Source of the DNA: Paracoccaceae bacterium
Lineage (GTDB): Bacteria > Pseudomonadota > Alphaproteobacteria > Rhodobacterales > Rhodobacteraceae
Direction: 5' to 3'
Length of the DNA: 6,107 nucleotides
Assembly: GCA_003561595.1 (NCBI GenBank)
Contig: PWWF01000133.1
Span: 1 to 6,107, forward strand
Shown: piece after piece, positions 1-6,107 of the stretch
How the letters are laid out: every line of letters starts with the position of its first letter
Numbering within the stretch: position 1 is the stretch's first letter
The notes under the pieces: generated by a model
The model's input: only the letters and a program-made list of their open reading frames with translations
Database searches by the model: none
Told to the model about the DNA's origin: nothing
Made by a program: the position numbers and the translations under genes

Positions 1-1170
1 CGCACCATCTGCCTGCCGATCCCCCAGACCATCGAGTTGATCGACAATGCCCGCGGCGCCAAGCTGATCGAGGCGATTGCCACCTATGGCACCGATTCCG
101 GGTCCGAGGCCAATTTCCAACCGACCGAGGCCGGCAAGGCGCGCGCGCTCGATGCGCTTGCCCAGTCGGAATATTACGGCGCCATGCCGGTGCCGCTGGC
201 CATGTATGAGGAACAGATCCGAAAGCAGTCGATCCGCAATATCCAGATCACGCGGCGGCAGTTGAAAATCGCGATGGGCGATCTGATCCTGCCCCCGACC
301 CTGATGGACGATCTGGGGCCTGCGGTCAGTTCGGGCCGGTCGATCCTGATGTATGGCCCGCCAGGAAACGGCAAATCCTCTATCTCGAACGGGATTCGCG
401 CCGCGATGGGCGACCGCATCTATGTGCCGCGTGCCGTGGTCCATGCAGGCCAGATCGTCAGCGTCTACGACCCGATCGTGCATACCGTTGCCGAAACCTC
501 TGAGGATAATCCGTCGCTGCTGCGCCAGACCGGCAACCGCTTCGACAACCGCTATGTGTTCTGCGAACGGCCCACCGTCATCACGGGCGGCGAGCTGACG
601 CTCGACATGCTGGACCTGAAATTCAACCCCGTGTCGCGCACCTATCAGGCGTCCCTGCAGTTCAAGGCCACGGGCGGCGTGTTCATCATCGACGACCTTG
701 GCCGCCAGGAAGAGCCGCCGCAGGCCATCGTGAACCGCTGGATCGTCCCAATGGAAATGAATTACGACATCCTGTCACTGCAATCGGGCGAGAAATTCAT
801 CGTGCCCTTCGACACGCTGGTGATCTTTTCGACCAACTTCCACCCGAATGAGATTTTCGACCAGGCCGCGCTGCGCCGGATATTCTACAAGATCAAGATC
901 GATGGCCCCAGCCAGTCGGATTTCCTGAAGATTTTCGCGATGGTCGCGCGCAAGCGCCAGATCCCGCTGGACGAAGACACCGTCATTCACCTGATCCAGA
1001 ACAAATACCCGACCATCAACAATGTCTATGCGAATTATCAGCCGCTCTTCCTAATCGACCAGATGGTGCATATCTGCGATTTCGAAGGCAAGCCGCGCCA
1101 TATGTCACCCGAGCTGATCGACCGGGCATGGAAGAACATGTTTGTCCAGCTTGAAGAAATTGCGCGCTGA
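1..1170 (+). CDS. AAA+ family ATPase, 5'-truncated
   Basis: The frame is open from the first base of the window, so the true start lies upstream; 389 residues are visible before the TGA stop. It is a P-loop ATPase. In the visible part a Walker A motif GPPGNGKS lies at about residues 119-126, a Walker B VFIIDD at about 227-232 and a sensor-1-like VIFSTN at about 274-279. An AxLRR stretch at about 290-293 could hold the arginine finger. About 115 residues precede the P-loop, including a YYGAMPVPLAMYEEQIRKQ region that looks like a separate N-terminal domain. There are no membrane segments, so it should be cytoplasmic. The AAA+ fold is clear but I do not recognise the subfamily or substrate; a MoxR- or chaperone-like role is only a guess. 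It converges on the regulator gene with a gap of 9 bp. The TTG at 37 is in frame but has no claim to be the start, because the preceding codons also read as protein. Confidence 0.85.
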   Translation, partial: RTICLPIPQTIELIDNARGAKLIEAIATYGTDSGSEANFQPTEAGKARALDALAQSEYYGAMPVPLAMYEEQIRKQSIRNIQITRRQLKIAMGDLILPPTLMDDLGPAVSSGRSILMYGPPGNGKSSISNGIRAAMGDRIYVPRAVVHAGQIVSVYDPIVHTVAETSEDNPSLLRQTGNRFDNRYVFCERPTVITGGELTLDMLDLKFNPVSRTYQASLQFKATGGVFIIDDLGRQEEPPQAIVNRWIVPMEMNYDILSLQSGEKFIVPFDTLVIFSTNFHPNEIFDQAALRRIFYKIKIDGPSQSDFLKIFAMVARKRQIPLDEDTVIHLIQNKYPTINNVYANYQPLFLIDQMVHICDFEGKPRHMSPELIDRAWKNMFVQLEEIAR

Positions 1171-1183
1171 GCCCTGTGCTCAG
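1167..1183. terminator. Small palindrome spanning two convergent stop codons
   Basis: CTGAGC (1167-1172) and GCTCAG (1178-1183) form a perfect 6-bp inverted repeat with loop CCTGT. The TGA of the ATPase gene and the TGA of the opposing regulator gene each lie inside one arm. It could act as a weak bidirectional terminator or end-protecting hairpin, but neither side has a T-run, so intrinsic termination is not proven. Confidence 0.35.
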
Positions 1184-1680
1184 ACCACATCCTCGGCGCG
1201 GGCTTCGAGCACGTCAAAGGGCACGCCCGGTTCCTGCTTGGCGCAGCGGATCACCAGCGAGGTCTTGACCGTGGTCACATTCTGCGCCGCCAGCAATTCC
1301 TCGGTCAGAAAGCGCTGAAAGGTCGAAAGGTCGGGCGCCACGCATTTCAGGATGAAATCGATCTCGCCATTGAGCATGTGACACTCGCGCACCAGCGGCC
1401 AGTTGCGGCAGCGTTCTTCGAACCGGGTCAGGTCGGCCTCGGCCTGCGAATTCAGCCCGACCATGGCGAAGACCTGCACCTCGAACCCCAGATCGCGGGC
1501 GCTGACCTCGGCATGATAGCCGCGGATATAGCCCTGCTCTTCCAGCACGCGCACCCGCCGCAGGCAGGGGGGCGCTGAAATGCCCACGCGTTTGGCCAGT
1601 TCGACATTGGTCATGCGGCCATCGGCCTGCAATTCCGCCATGATCTTGCGGTCAATCGGATCCAGTTTTCCGCCCGACAT
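1180..1680 (-). CDS. Lrp/AsnC-family transcriptional regulator
   Basis: A 166-residue protein, the usual length for the family. The N-terminal helix-turn-helix spans about residues 7-55 (LDPIDRKIMAELQADGR, then NVELAKRVGISAPPCLRRVR), which is the typical Lrp pattern. The C-terminal RAM/AsnC effector-binding domain spans about 65-145. Such proteins form dimers and octamers, bind amino acids or related effectors, and regulate neighbouring and distant genes. The ATG at 1680 is chosen because the family's MxxxxLDxIDRKI start follows directly and AAGGGA sits 6 nt upstream. The frame stays open for 58 more codons, but that extension is not Lrp-like and would run through the operator and promoter. 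The gene is divergent from trxB and is probably autoregulated through the paired TTGCGCAA sites. The effector cannot be told from sequence. Confidence 0.93.
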   Translation of the reverse strand: MSGGKLDPIDRKIMAELQADGRMTNVELAKRVGISAPPCLRRVRVLEEQGYIRGYHAEVSARDLGFEVQVFAMVGLNSQAEADLTRFEERCRNWPLVRECHMLNGEIDFILKCVAPDLSTFQRFLTEELLAAQNVTTVKTSLVIRCAKQEPGVPFDVLEARAEDVV

Positions 1681-1706
1681 GCGTATTCCCTTATCTGTTT
1701 TGCCGG

Positions 1707-1735
1707 TTTGTACGCTGCACGTGGGTTTTGCGCAA
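1707..1735 (-). promoter_or_regulatory. Candidate sigma-70 promoter of the Lrp-type gene
   Basis: Reading the - strand, TTGCGC (1735-1730) and TACAAA (1712-1707) are 17 bp apart. This is a moderate match to -35/-10 consensus and would start transcription near 1700, about 20 nt before the ATG. The -35 hexamer lies inside the proximal TTGCGCAA site, so binding there would block the promoter, as expected for autorepression. Only 3 of 6 -35 bases match. Confidence 0.35.
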
Positions 1736-1756
1736 TAATCTTTCAACATTGCGCAA
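1728..1756. promoter_or_regulatory. Paired palindromic operator, probable Lrp-type binding site
   Basis: TTGCGCAAT (1728-1736) and ATTGCGCAA (1748-1756) form a perfect 9-bp inverted repeat separated by 11 bp. Each half also contains the 8-bp palindrome TTGCGCAA. The two centres (1731.5 and 1752.5) are 21 bp apart, two turns of the helix, so two dimers would sit on the same face. Lrp-family octamers commonly bind such phased sites. The site lies between the regulator and trxB and covers the likely -35 of the regulator. The protein that binds is inferred from position. Confidence 0.6.
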
Positions 1757-1791
1757 GATTTTTTCGCCAACTCCGCTCCGGTTTTCGCCCC

Positions 1792-3247
<1,456 letters not shown>

Positions 3248-3297
3248 TTCGGCAAGATCCCTCTGGTTTGGTGCCGGGCTTCCCTTATATATGACCC
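3248..3297. promoter_or_regulatory. 50-bp divergent promoter region with TATATA
   Basis: This gap separates the Nudix gene (-) from the hydrolase gene (+). TATATA at 3286-3291 is the clearest -10-like element and, being palindromic, could serve either strand. Read on the + strand it ends 6 nt before the ATG at 3298, which predicts a start point at or next to the A of the ATG. Read on the - strand it would give a Nudix leader of about 30 nt. No convincing -35 is seen on either side. Confidence 0.4.
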
Positions 3298-4020
3298 ATG
3301 CGAGCCATCATGACAGCCCTTGTGTTAGCCCCTGCCCCGGTCGCCGCCGATTGCGTCGTGCTTTTGCACGGGCTTGCGCGCACCGAAAACTCCATGCTGG
3401 TGTTGGAAGAGGTGCTGAACCTGCATGGCTATCAGGTGGTCAATCACGGCTATCCATCGACAGCCGCGCCGATCGACGAGTTAATGGGTCATGTGGGCGA
3501 AGCGGTGGCGCAATGCGATGGCGGCCCCATCCATTTCGTCACGCATTCGATGGGCGGAATTCTGGCGCGCGGCTGGCTGGCGCGCAACCGGCCTGACGAA
3601 ATGGGGCGCGTGGTCATGATGGCACCGCCCAATCACGGCTCGGAACTGGTGGATGTCTTTTCGGATTTCGAGGCGTTTTCCTGGTTCAACGGCCCGGCCG
3701 GGCTGGAGCTGGGCACAAAGCACGATTCCACGCCGGGCAGCCTGCCGGAATTTCCGGATTACGACCTCGGGATCATCGCGGGGGCGATGTCACTCAACCC
3801 GCTGACATCCGCGCTGATCGAGGGGGCGGATGATGGCAAGGTCTCGGTCGAAAGTACGAAACTGCCGGGCATGCGCGATCATCTGGTGCTGCCGGTCACA
3901 CATACGTTCATGATGAACAACCCGATGGTCATGGCCGAGGTAATGGAATTCCTGGACAACGGCACATTTGATCATGACATCACGCTGGCCGAGGCGCTGC
4001 GCCGGATCGCGACACCCTAG
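3298..4020 (+). CDS. Exported lipase/esterase-like alpha/beta hydrolase
   Basis: A 240-residue alpha/beta-hydrolase. The first 17 residues look like a short Sec signal peptide: MRAIM, a hydrophobic ALVLAPAP stretch, then cleavage after VAA, giving a mature start at D18. It is therefore likely periplasmic or secreted. The HG of the oxyanion region is at 24-25 (VVLLHGLA), the nucleophile elbow THSMGG places Ser84, acid candidates are Asp178/Asp179 in GADDGKVS, and His202 in VTHTFM completes the triad. The pattern is that of the LipA/PGAP1-like triacylglycerol lipase and esterase group; the substrate is unknown. Cys19 and Cys73 could form a disulfide. A TGA ends the frame at 3292-3294, so 3298 is the first possible start; ATG at 3310 is an alternative but leaves a poor signal peptide. 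No Shine-Dalgarno is seen before either. Its TAG overlaps the purK TAG on the other strand in CTAG. Confidence 0.88.
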   Translation: MRAIMTALVLAPAPVAADCVVLLHGLARTENSMLVLEEVLNLHGYQVVNHGYPSTAAPIDELMGHVGEAVAQCDGGPIHFVTHSMGGILARGWLARNRPDEMGRVVMMAPPNHGSELVDVFSDFEAFSWFNGPAGLELGTKHDSTPGSLPEFPDYDLGIIAGAMSLNPLTSALIEGADDGKVSVESTKLPGMRDHLVLPVTHTFMMNNPMVMAEVMEFLDNGTFDHDITLAEALRRIATP

Positions 4021-4030
4021 CCGCGCAGCG
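3995..4030. terminator. Inverted repeat around the convergent esterase and purK ends
   Basis: CGCTGCGC (3995-4002) and GCGCAGCG (4023-4030) form a perfect 8-bp inverted repeat with a 20-nt loop that contains both overlapping TAG stops. Each transcript would carry the same hairpin at its end. There is no T-run, so this is at best a factor-dependent or stabilising structure rather than a classic intrinsic terminator. Confidence 0.35.
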
Positions 4031-5093
4031 GGGTGATGTGATTGACATGCCCCATCTTGCGGCCCGCCCGGATGTCGGGCTTGCCATACAGATGCAGCGC
4101 CGTGCCGGGTGCGCGCAGCAGGTCCGGCAGCCTGTCCATGTCATCGCCAATCAGGTTGGTCATGGTCACATCACTATGGCGCTGCCCGTCGCCAAGCGGC
4201 AGGTCGGCCACCGCGCGGATATGCTGTTCGAACTGATCGACTGCGCAGCCATTCTGGGTCCAATGCCCGGAATTGTGCACGCGCGGGGCAATCTCGTTCA
4301 CCACCAGCGCTTGCGGCGTCACGAATATCTCGACCCCCAGGACACCGACATAATTCAGCGCATTCAGGATATTGGCGGCCATAAGTATGGCATCGGTCCG
4401 CTGCGCCGCGCCCAGACGCGCAGGCACGCGCGTTTCGCGCAGAATGCCGGATTTGTGCAGGTTTTCACCCGGATCAAACGCCGCCACCGCCCCGTCACTG
4501 CCCCGCGCGGCGATGACAGAGATTTCGTGGGTAAAGGGCACCACCCCTTCCAGTATGGCCGGGGCGTCCTGCATCGCCGCCCAAGCGGATGCGATGTCGT
4601 CACTGCTTTCCAGCCGCGCCTGCCCCTTGCCGTCGTAACCCATGCGGCGGGTTTTCAGGATCGCGGGCGCACCGAGTTGCCCAAGCGCCTGTGCCAGATC
4701 CTCGGCGCTGTCCACTGCGGCGAACGGGGCCGTCTGCAACCCCAGATCGCGCAGAAAGGTCTTTTCGGTCAGCCGATCCTGCGACACGGCAAGCGCCTTT
4801 CGGCCGGGGCGCACAGGGCAAAGCGGCTCCAGCAGGTCGAGCACTGCAGTCGGCACATTCTCGAATTCCAGCGTCACGACATCGACGGCAGCGGCAAAGG
4901 CCGTCAGCGCGTCGCAATCGTCCCATGCAGCGTTTGTGACAGCATAAGCCACATCGGCGGCCGGAATATGGGGTGCAGGGTCGTATATGTGACAGCGATA
5001 GCCCAGCCGCGCCGCAGCGACAGACAGCATGCGCCCCAGTTGTCCGCCGCCCAGAATGCCAATCACACTGCCCTGTGCCAGCGGCTCAGTCAT
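4017..5093 (-). CDS. purK: N5-carboxyaminoimidazole ribonucleotide synthase
   Basis: A 358-residue ATP-grasp enzyme that makes N5-CAIR from AIR, ATP and bicarbonate in de novo purine synthesis. Motifs in order are [12 protein letters not shown] (12-23), FENVP (77-81), [12 protein letters not shown] (147-158) in the ATP-grasp region, [12 protein letters not shown] (182-193), VEIFV then [15 protein letters not shown] (265-279), and the C-terminal HLYGK and GRKMGHVN (344-351). Length and motifs are complete. The ATG at 5093 has GAGGT about 8 nt upstream inside the purE coding region; a start 63 nt further upstream is open but adds non-family residues. It overlaps the purE end by 8 nt, pointing to translational coupling, and supplies the substrate that PurE converts. 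The stop overlaps the esterase gene stop on the opposite strand. Confidence 0.97.
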   Translation of the reverse strand: MTEPLAQGSVIGILGGGQLGRMLSVAAARLGYRCHIYDPAPHIPAADVAYAVTNAAWDDCDALTAFAAAVDVVTLEFENVPTAVLDLLEPLCPVRPGRKALAVSQDRLTEKTFLRDLGLQTAPFAAVDSAEDLAQALGQLGAPAILKTRRMGYDGKGQARLESSDDIASAWAAMQDAPAILEGVVPFTHEISVIAARGSDGAVAAFDPGENLHKSGILRETRVPARLGAAQRTDAILMAANILNALNYVGVLGVEIFVTPQALVVNEIAPRVHNSGHWTQNGCAVDQFEQHIRAVADLPLGDGQRHSDVTMTNLIGDDMDRLPDLLRAPGTALHLYGKPDIRAGRKMGHVNHITPLRG

Positions 5094-5574
5094 CTTGCGG
5101 CACCTCTGGGATGGACGCCGACAGCTCGTCGCGCCACGAATCCAGCCGGGCGGCAAGGGCGGTATCGTTCAGCGCCAGGATGCCTGCCGCCATCAGCCCG
5201 GCATTGGCCGCGCCCGCCGCCCCGATGGCCATGGTCGCAACCGGAAAGCCGCGCGGCATCTGGACGATGGAATAGAGGCTGTCGACCCCGGACAGCGCCC
5301 GCGTCTGGACCGGCACGCCGATCACCGGCACCCGCGTCTTGGAGGCCATCATCCCCGGCAGATGCGCCGCCCCGCCTGCGCCCGCAATGATGACCTGCAA
5401 CCCGCGCGACACAGCCTCGCGCCCATACTCCCACAGTCGGTCAGGCGTCCGGTGCGCCGACACGATGCGCGCCTCATACCCCACGCCAAGCGCATCAAGT
5501 ATCTCGGCCGCTTCGCGCATGGTGGGCCAGTCGGACTGGCTGCCCATGATAACGCCCACTCGAGTTTCAGCCAT
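5086..5574 (-). CDS. purE: N5-carboxyaminoimidazole ribonucleotide mutase (class I PurE)
   Basis: A 162-residue protein that moves the carboxyl group of N5-CAIR to give CAIR, the step after PurK. It shows the substrate-binding GSQSDW (11-16), SAHRTP (39-44) with the catalytic His41, and the [12 protein letters not shown] (64-75), VPVQ and [10 protein letters not shown] segments typical of class I enzymes. Length is normal. The start at 5574 is preferred because GGGGGCG lies just upstream and [12 protein letters not shown] matches the family; an ATG at 5592 would add six residues and has no Shine-Dalgarno. The end overlaps purK by 8 nt. A promoter-like TATAGT lies 28-33 nt before the start. 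Confidence 0.96.
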   Translation of the reverse strand: MAETRVGVIMGSQSDWPTMREAAEILDALGVGYEARIVSAHRTPDRLWEYGREAVSRGLQVIIAGAGGAAHLPGMMASKTRVPVIGVPVQTRALSGVDSLYSIVQMPRGFPVATMAIGAAGAANAGLMAAGILALNDTALAARLDSWRDELSASIPEVPQDD

Positions 5575-5601
5575 CCGCGCCCCCGTTTGCATTTGCGGCG
5601 C

Positions 5602-5629
5602 ACTATAGCGATGGGCACGCCCGGTGCAA
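5602..5629 (-). promoter_or_regulatory. Candidate purEK promoter
   Basis: Within the 60-bp gap between the DUF465 gene and purE, the - strand reads TTGCAC (5629-5624), a 16-bp spacer, then TATAGT (5607-5602), a 5 of 6 match to the -10. The start point would be near 5595, giving a leader of about 20 nt. The -35 is weak. Read-through from the DUF465 gene is also possible. No purine riboswitch or PurR-type operator is visible in so short a gap. Confidence 0.4.
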
Positions 5630-5634
5630 TCGGC

Positions 5635-5853
5635 TCAGGCAATGATATCGGGGGTCAGTTCATCCTCGATCCGCGATATCTGATCCTTGAGGTTCAGCTT
5701 CTCTTTCTTCAGGCGCTGCACCGTCAGTTGCGTGGCCGGACCCTGCGCCTGCAGGGCGGCAATCGCCTCATCCAGATCGCGATGTTTCTGGCGCAGGACT
5801 TCGAGTTTGACGCGCAAAACGTCCTCGTGGCTGAGTTCCTGCGGAGAGTTCAT
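5635..5853 (-). CDS. DUF465 (YdcH-like) small protein
   Basis: A 72-residue, charged, mostly helical protein. The features that match DUF465 are the HRDLDEAIAAL segment (24-34), the RLKKEKLNLKDQI segment (48-60) and the short PDIIA tail (68-72). The two helices are likely to pair as a coiled-coil hairpin. Members are widespread in proteobacteria and I know of no established biochemical function. The ATG at 5853 is favoured because MNSPQELS fits family starts; ATG at 5868 would add five residues, and neither has a strong Shine-Dalgarno. It lies 60 bp upstream of purE on the same strand and could be co-transcribed with it, and is divergent from hsp20. Confidence 0.88.
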   Translation of the reverse strand: MNSPQELSHEDVLRVKLEVLRQKHRDLDEAIAALQAQGPATQLTVQRLKKEKLNLKDQISRIEDELTPDIIA

Positions 5854-5935
5854 CTGGGCGACTCGCATCTGGCTGCTACCGGGGCAGGTTAGCCGCAATC
5901 GGCGCGCGGCAAAAGCCTGTGGCGCCCCTGTCGCC

Positions 5936-5963
5936 CTTGCGGGGCGCGAAAAACGCCCCATAT
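5936..5963 (+). promoter_or_regulatory. Heat-shock (RpoH/sigma-32-type) promoter of hsp20
   Basis: CTTGCGG (5936-5942), a 14-bp spacer and CCCATAT (5957-5963) fit the known sigma-32 pattern CTTGAAA-N11-16-CCCATNT: the -10 matches in full and the -35 keeps the CTTG core. The start point would be near 5970. The site stands directly before a small heat-shock gene, which supports the call. An inverted repeat GGGGCG/CGCCCC (5941-5946 and 5954-5959) fills most of the spacer. Confidence 0.65.
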
Positions 5964-5973
5964 CCTACAGTAA

Positions 5974-6027
5974 CAGGTCGCCGCACCGGGACCTGCAGCA
6001 TCGTCGCTTTCAAGAAGGGCCAAGCTG
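5974..6027 (+). promoter_or_regulatory. Structured hsp20 5' leader, possible ROSE-like RNA thermometer
   Basis: Hairpin 1 (5974-5995) pairs CAGGTC with GACCTG and, past a single bulged G5980, CCG with CGG around a CAC loop. Hairpin 2 (5996-6027) can pair CAGC with GCTG at its base and GCTTT (6006-6010) with AGGGC (6016-6020) near the top, with two U-G pairs, masking the Shine-Dalgarno AAGG (6015-6018). The strand opposite the Shine-Dalgarno contains TCGCT (6004-6008), which fits the U(U/C)GCU signature known from ROSE thermometers of alphaproteobacterial small heat-shock genes. An alternative fold pairs CATC (5999-6002) with GATG (6027-6030) and GCTT with AAGC (6022-6025), covering the start codon instead. 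Folding was done by eye. Confidence 0.5.
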
Positions 6028-6107
6028 ATGACAAAACTGACTTTCCCGTCCCATCCGCTCTTGTTGGGATTCGACCAGCTGGAGCAGTTGGTGGAGCGCA
6101 CGGCGCG
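6028..6107 (+). CDS. Hsp20/IbpA-family small heat shock protein, 3'-truncated
   Basis: Only the first 26 codons are present: MTKLTFPSHPLLLGFDQLEQ, then LVERTA. This resembles the N-terminal region of alphaproteobacterial Hsp20 proteins (MTKLxFxxHPLLLGFDxLExLxER), ATP-independent holdase chaperones of the cytoplasm. The alpha-crystallin domain lies beyond the window, so the call rests on the N-terminus and on the heat-shock promoter and leader upstream. AAGG at 6015-6018 lies 9 nt before the ATG. Expression is probably heat induced at transcription and perhaps at translation. Confidence 0.75.
   Translation, partial: MTKLTFPSHPLLLGFDQLEQLVERTA

Noticed and set aside
3298..3360. Lipoprotein signal on the esterase (Cys19)
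   Set aside because: The residues before Cys19 are VAAD, which do not form a lipobox; a standard signal peptidase I site after VAA fits better.
5086..5093. 8-nt purE/purK overlap as something unusual
   Set aside because: Short overlaps are common in purEK operons and fit ordinary translational coupling.
4038..5390. Long + strand open frame (about 450 codons) opposite purK and purE
   Set aside because: It lies antisense to two complete, well-recognised enzymes, its composition is rich in Arg, Pro and His as expected from the complement of GC-rich coding DNA, and no domain is recognisable.
5029..5892. + strand open frame opposite purE and the DUF465 gene
   Set aside because: It is a shadow of purE and DUF465 coding DNA, with no family resemblance and no ribosome binding site.
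5854..6027. CIRCE element or hidden small gene between the DUF465 gene and hsp20
   Set aside because: No TTAGCACTC/GAGTGCTAA repeat is present, and the open frames here lack start signals and protein-like composition; the region is explained by promoter and leader.

Overview
The window is a GC-rich, densely packed piece of chromosome. It most likely comes from an alphaproteobacterium of the Rhodobacterales (Rhodobacteraceae/Paracoccaceae type). This rests on the protein sequences: a class I PurE and PurK pair, a short DUF465 (YdcH-like) protein ending in PDIIA, an Hsp20 start of the type MTKLTF, and a classic low-molecular-weight TrxB. GC-rich third codon positions agree. The genus cannot be fixed from the sequence. 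Eight genes are supported, two of them cut by the window edges. There are no tRNA or rRNA genes, insertion sequences, CRISPR arrays or signs of recent transfer; this looks like core chromosome.

Layout from left to right: (1) the 3' part of an AAA+ ATPase gene of unknown role on the + strand; (2) an Lrp/AsnC-family regulator on the - strand; (3) trxB on the + strand, divergent from the regulator across about 170 bp that holds a two-site TTGCGCAA operator; (4) a Nudix hydrolase on the - strand, tail to tail with trxB; (5) an exported lipase-like alpha/beta hydrolase on the + strand, divergent from the Nudix gene across 50 bp; (6) purK and purE on the - strand, in the order purE then purK, with an 8-nt overlap; (7) a DUF465 gene upstream of purE on the same strand; (8) the first 80 nt of an hsp20 gene on the + strand, behind a heat-shock-type promoter and a leader that folds into two hairpins.

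How the genes relate: PurE and PurK carry out successive steps of de novo purine synthesis (AIR to N5-CAIR by PurK, N5-CAIR to CAIR by PurE). The Lrp-type regulator probably controls itself and perhaps trxB. The other neighbours have no obvious shared pathway.

The most interesting signals are in non-coding or boundary DNA. They are a possible ROSE-like RNA thermometer under an RpoH-like promoter before hsp20, a paired palindromic operator spaced 21 bp between lrp and trxB, a probably leaderless exported esterase, and three convergent gene ends packed so tightly that two pairs share a palindromic stop tetranucleotide (TTAA and CTAG). No previously undescribed multi-gene system was found, and most genes here are ordinary.
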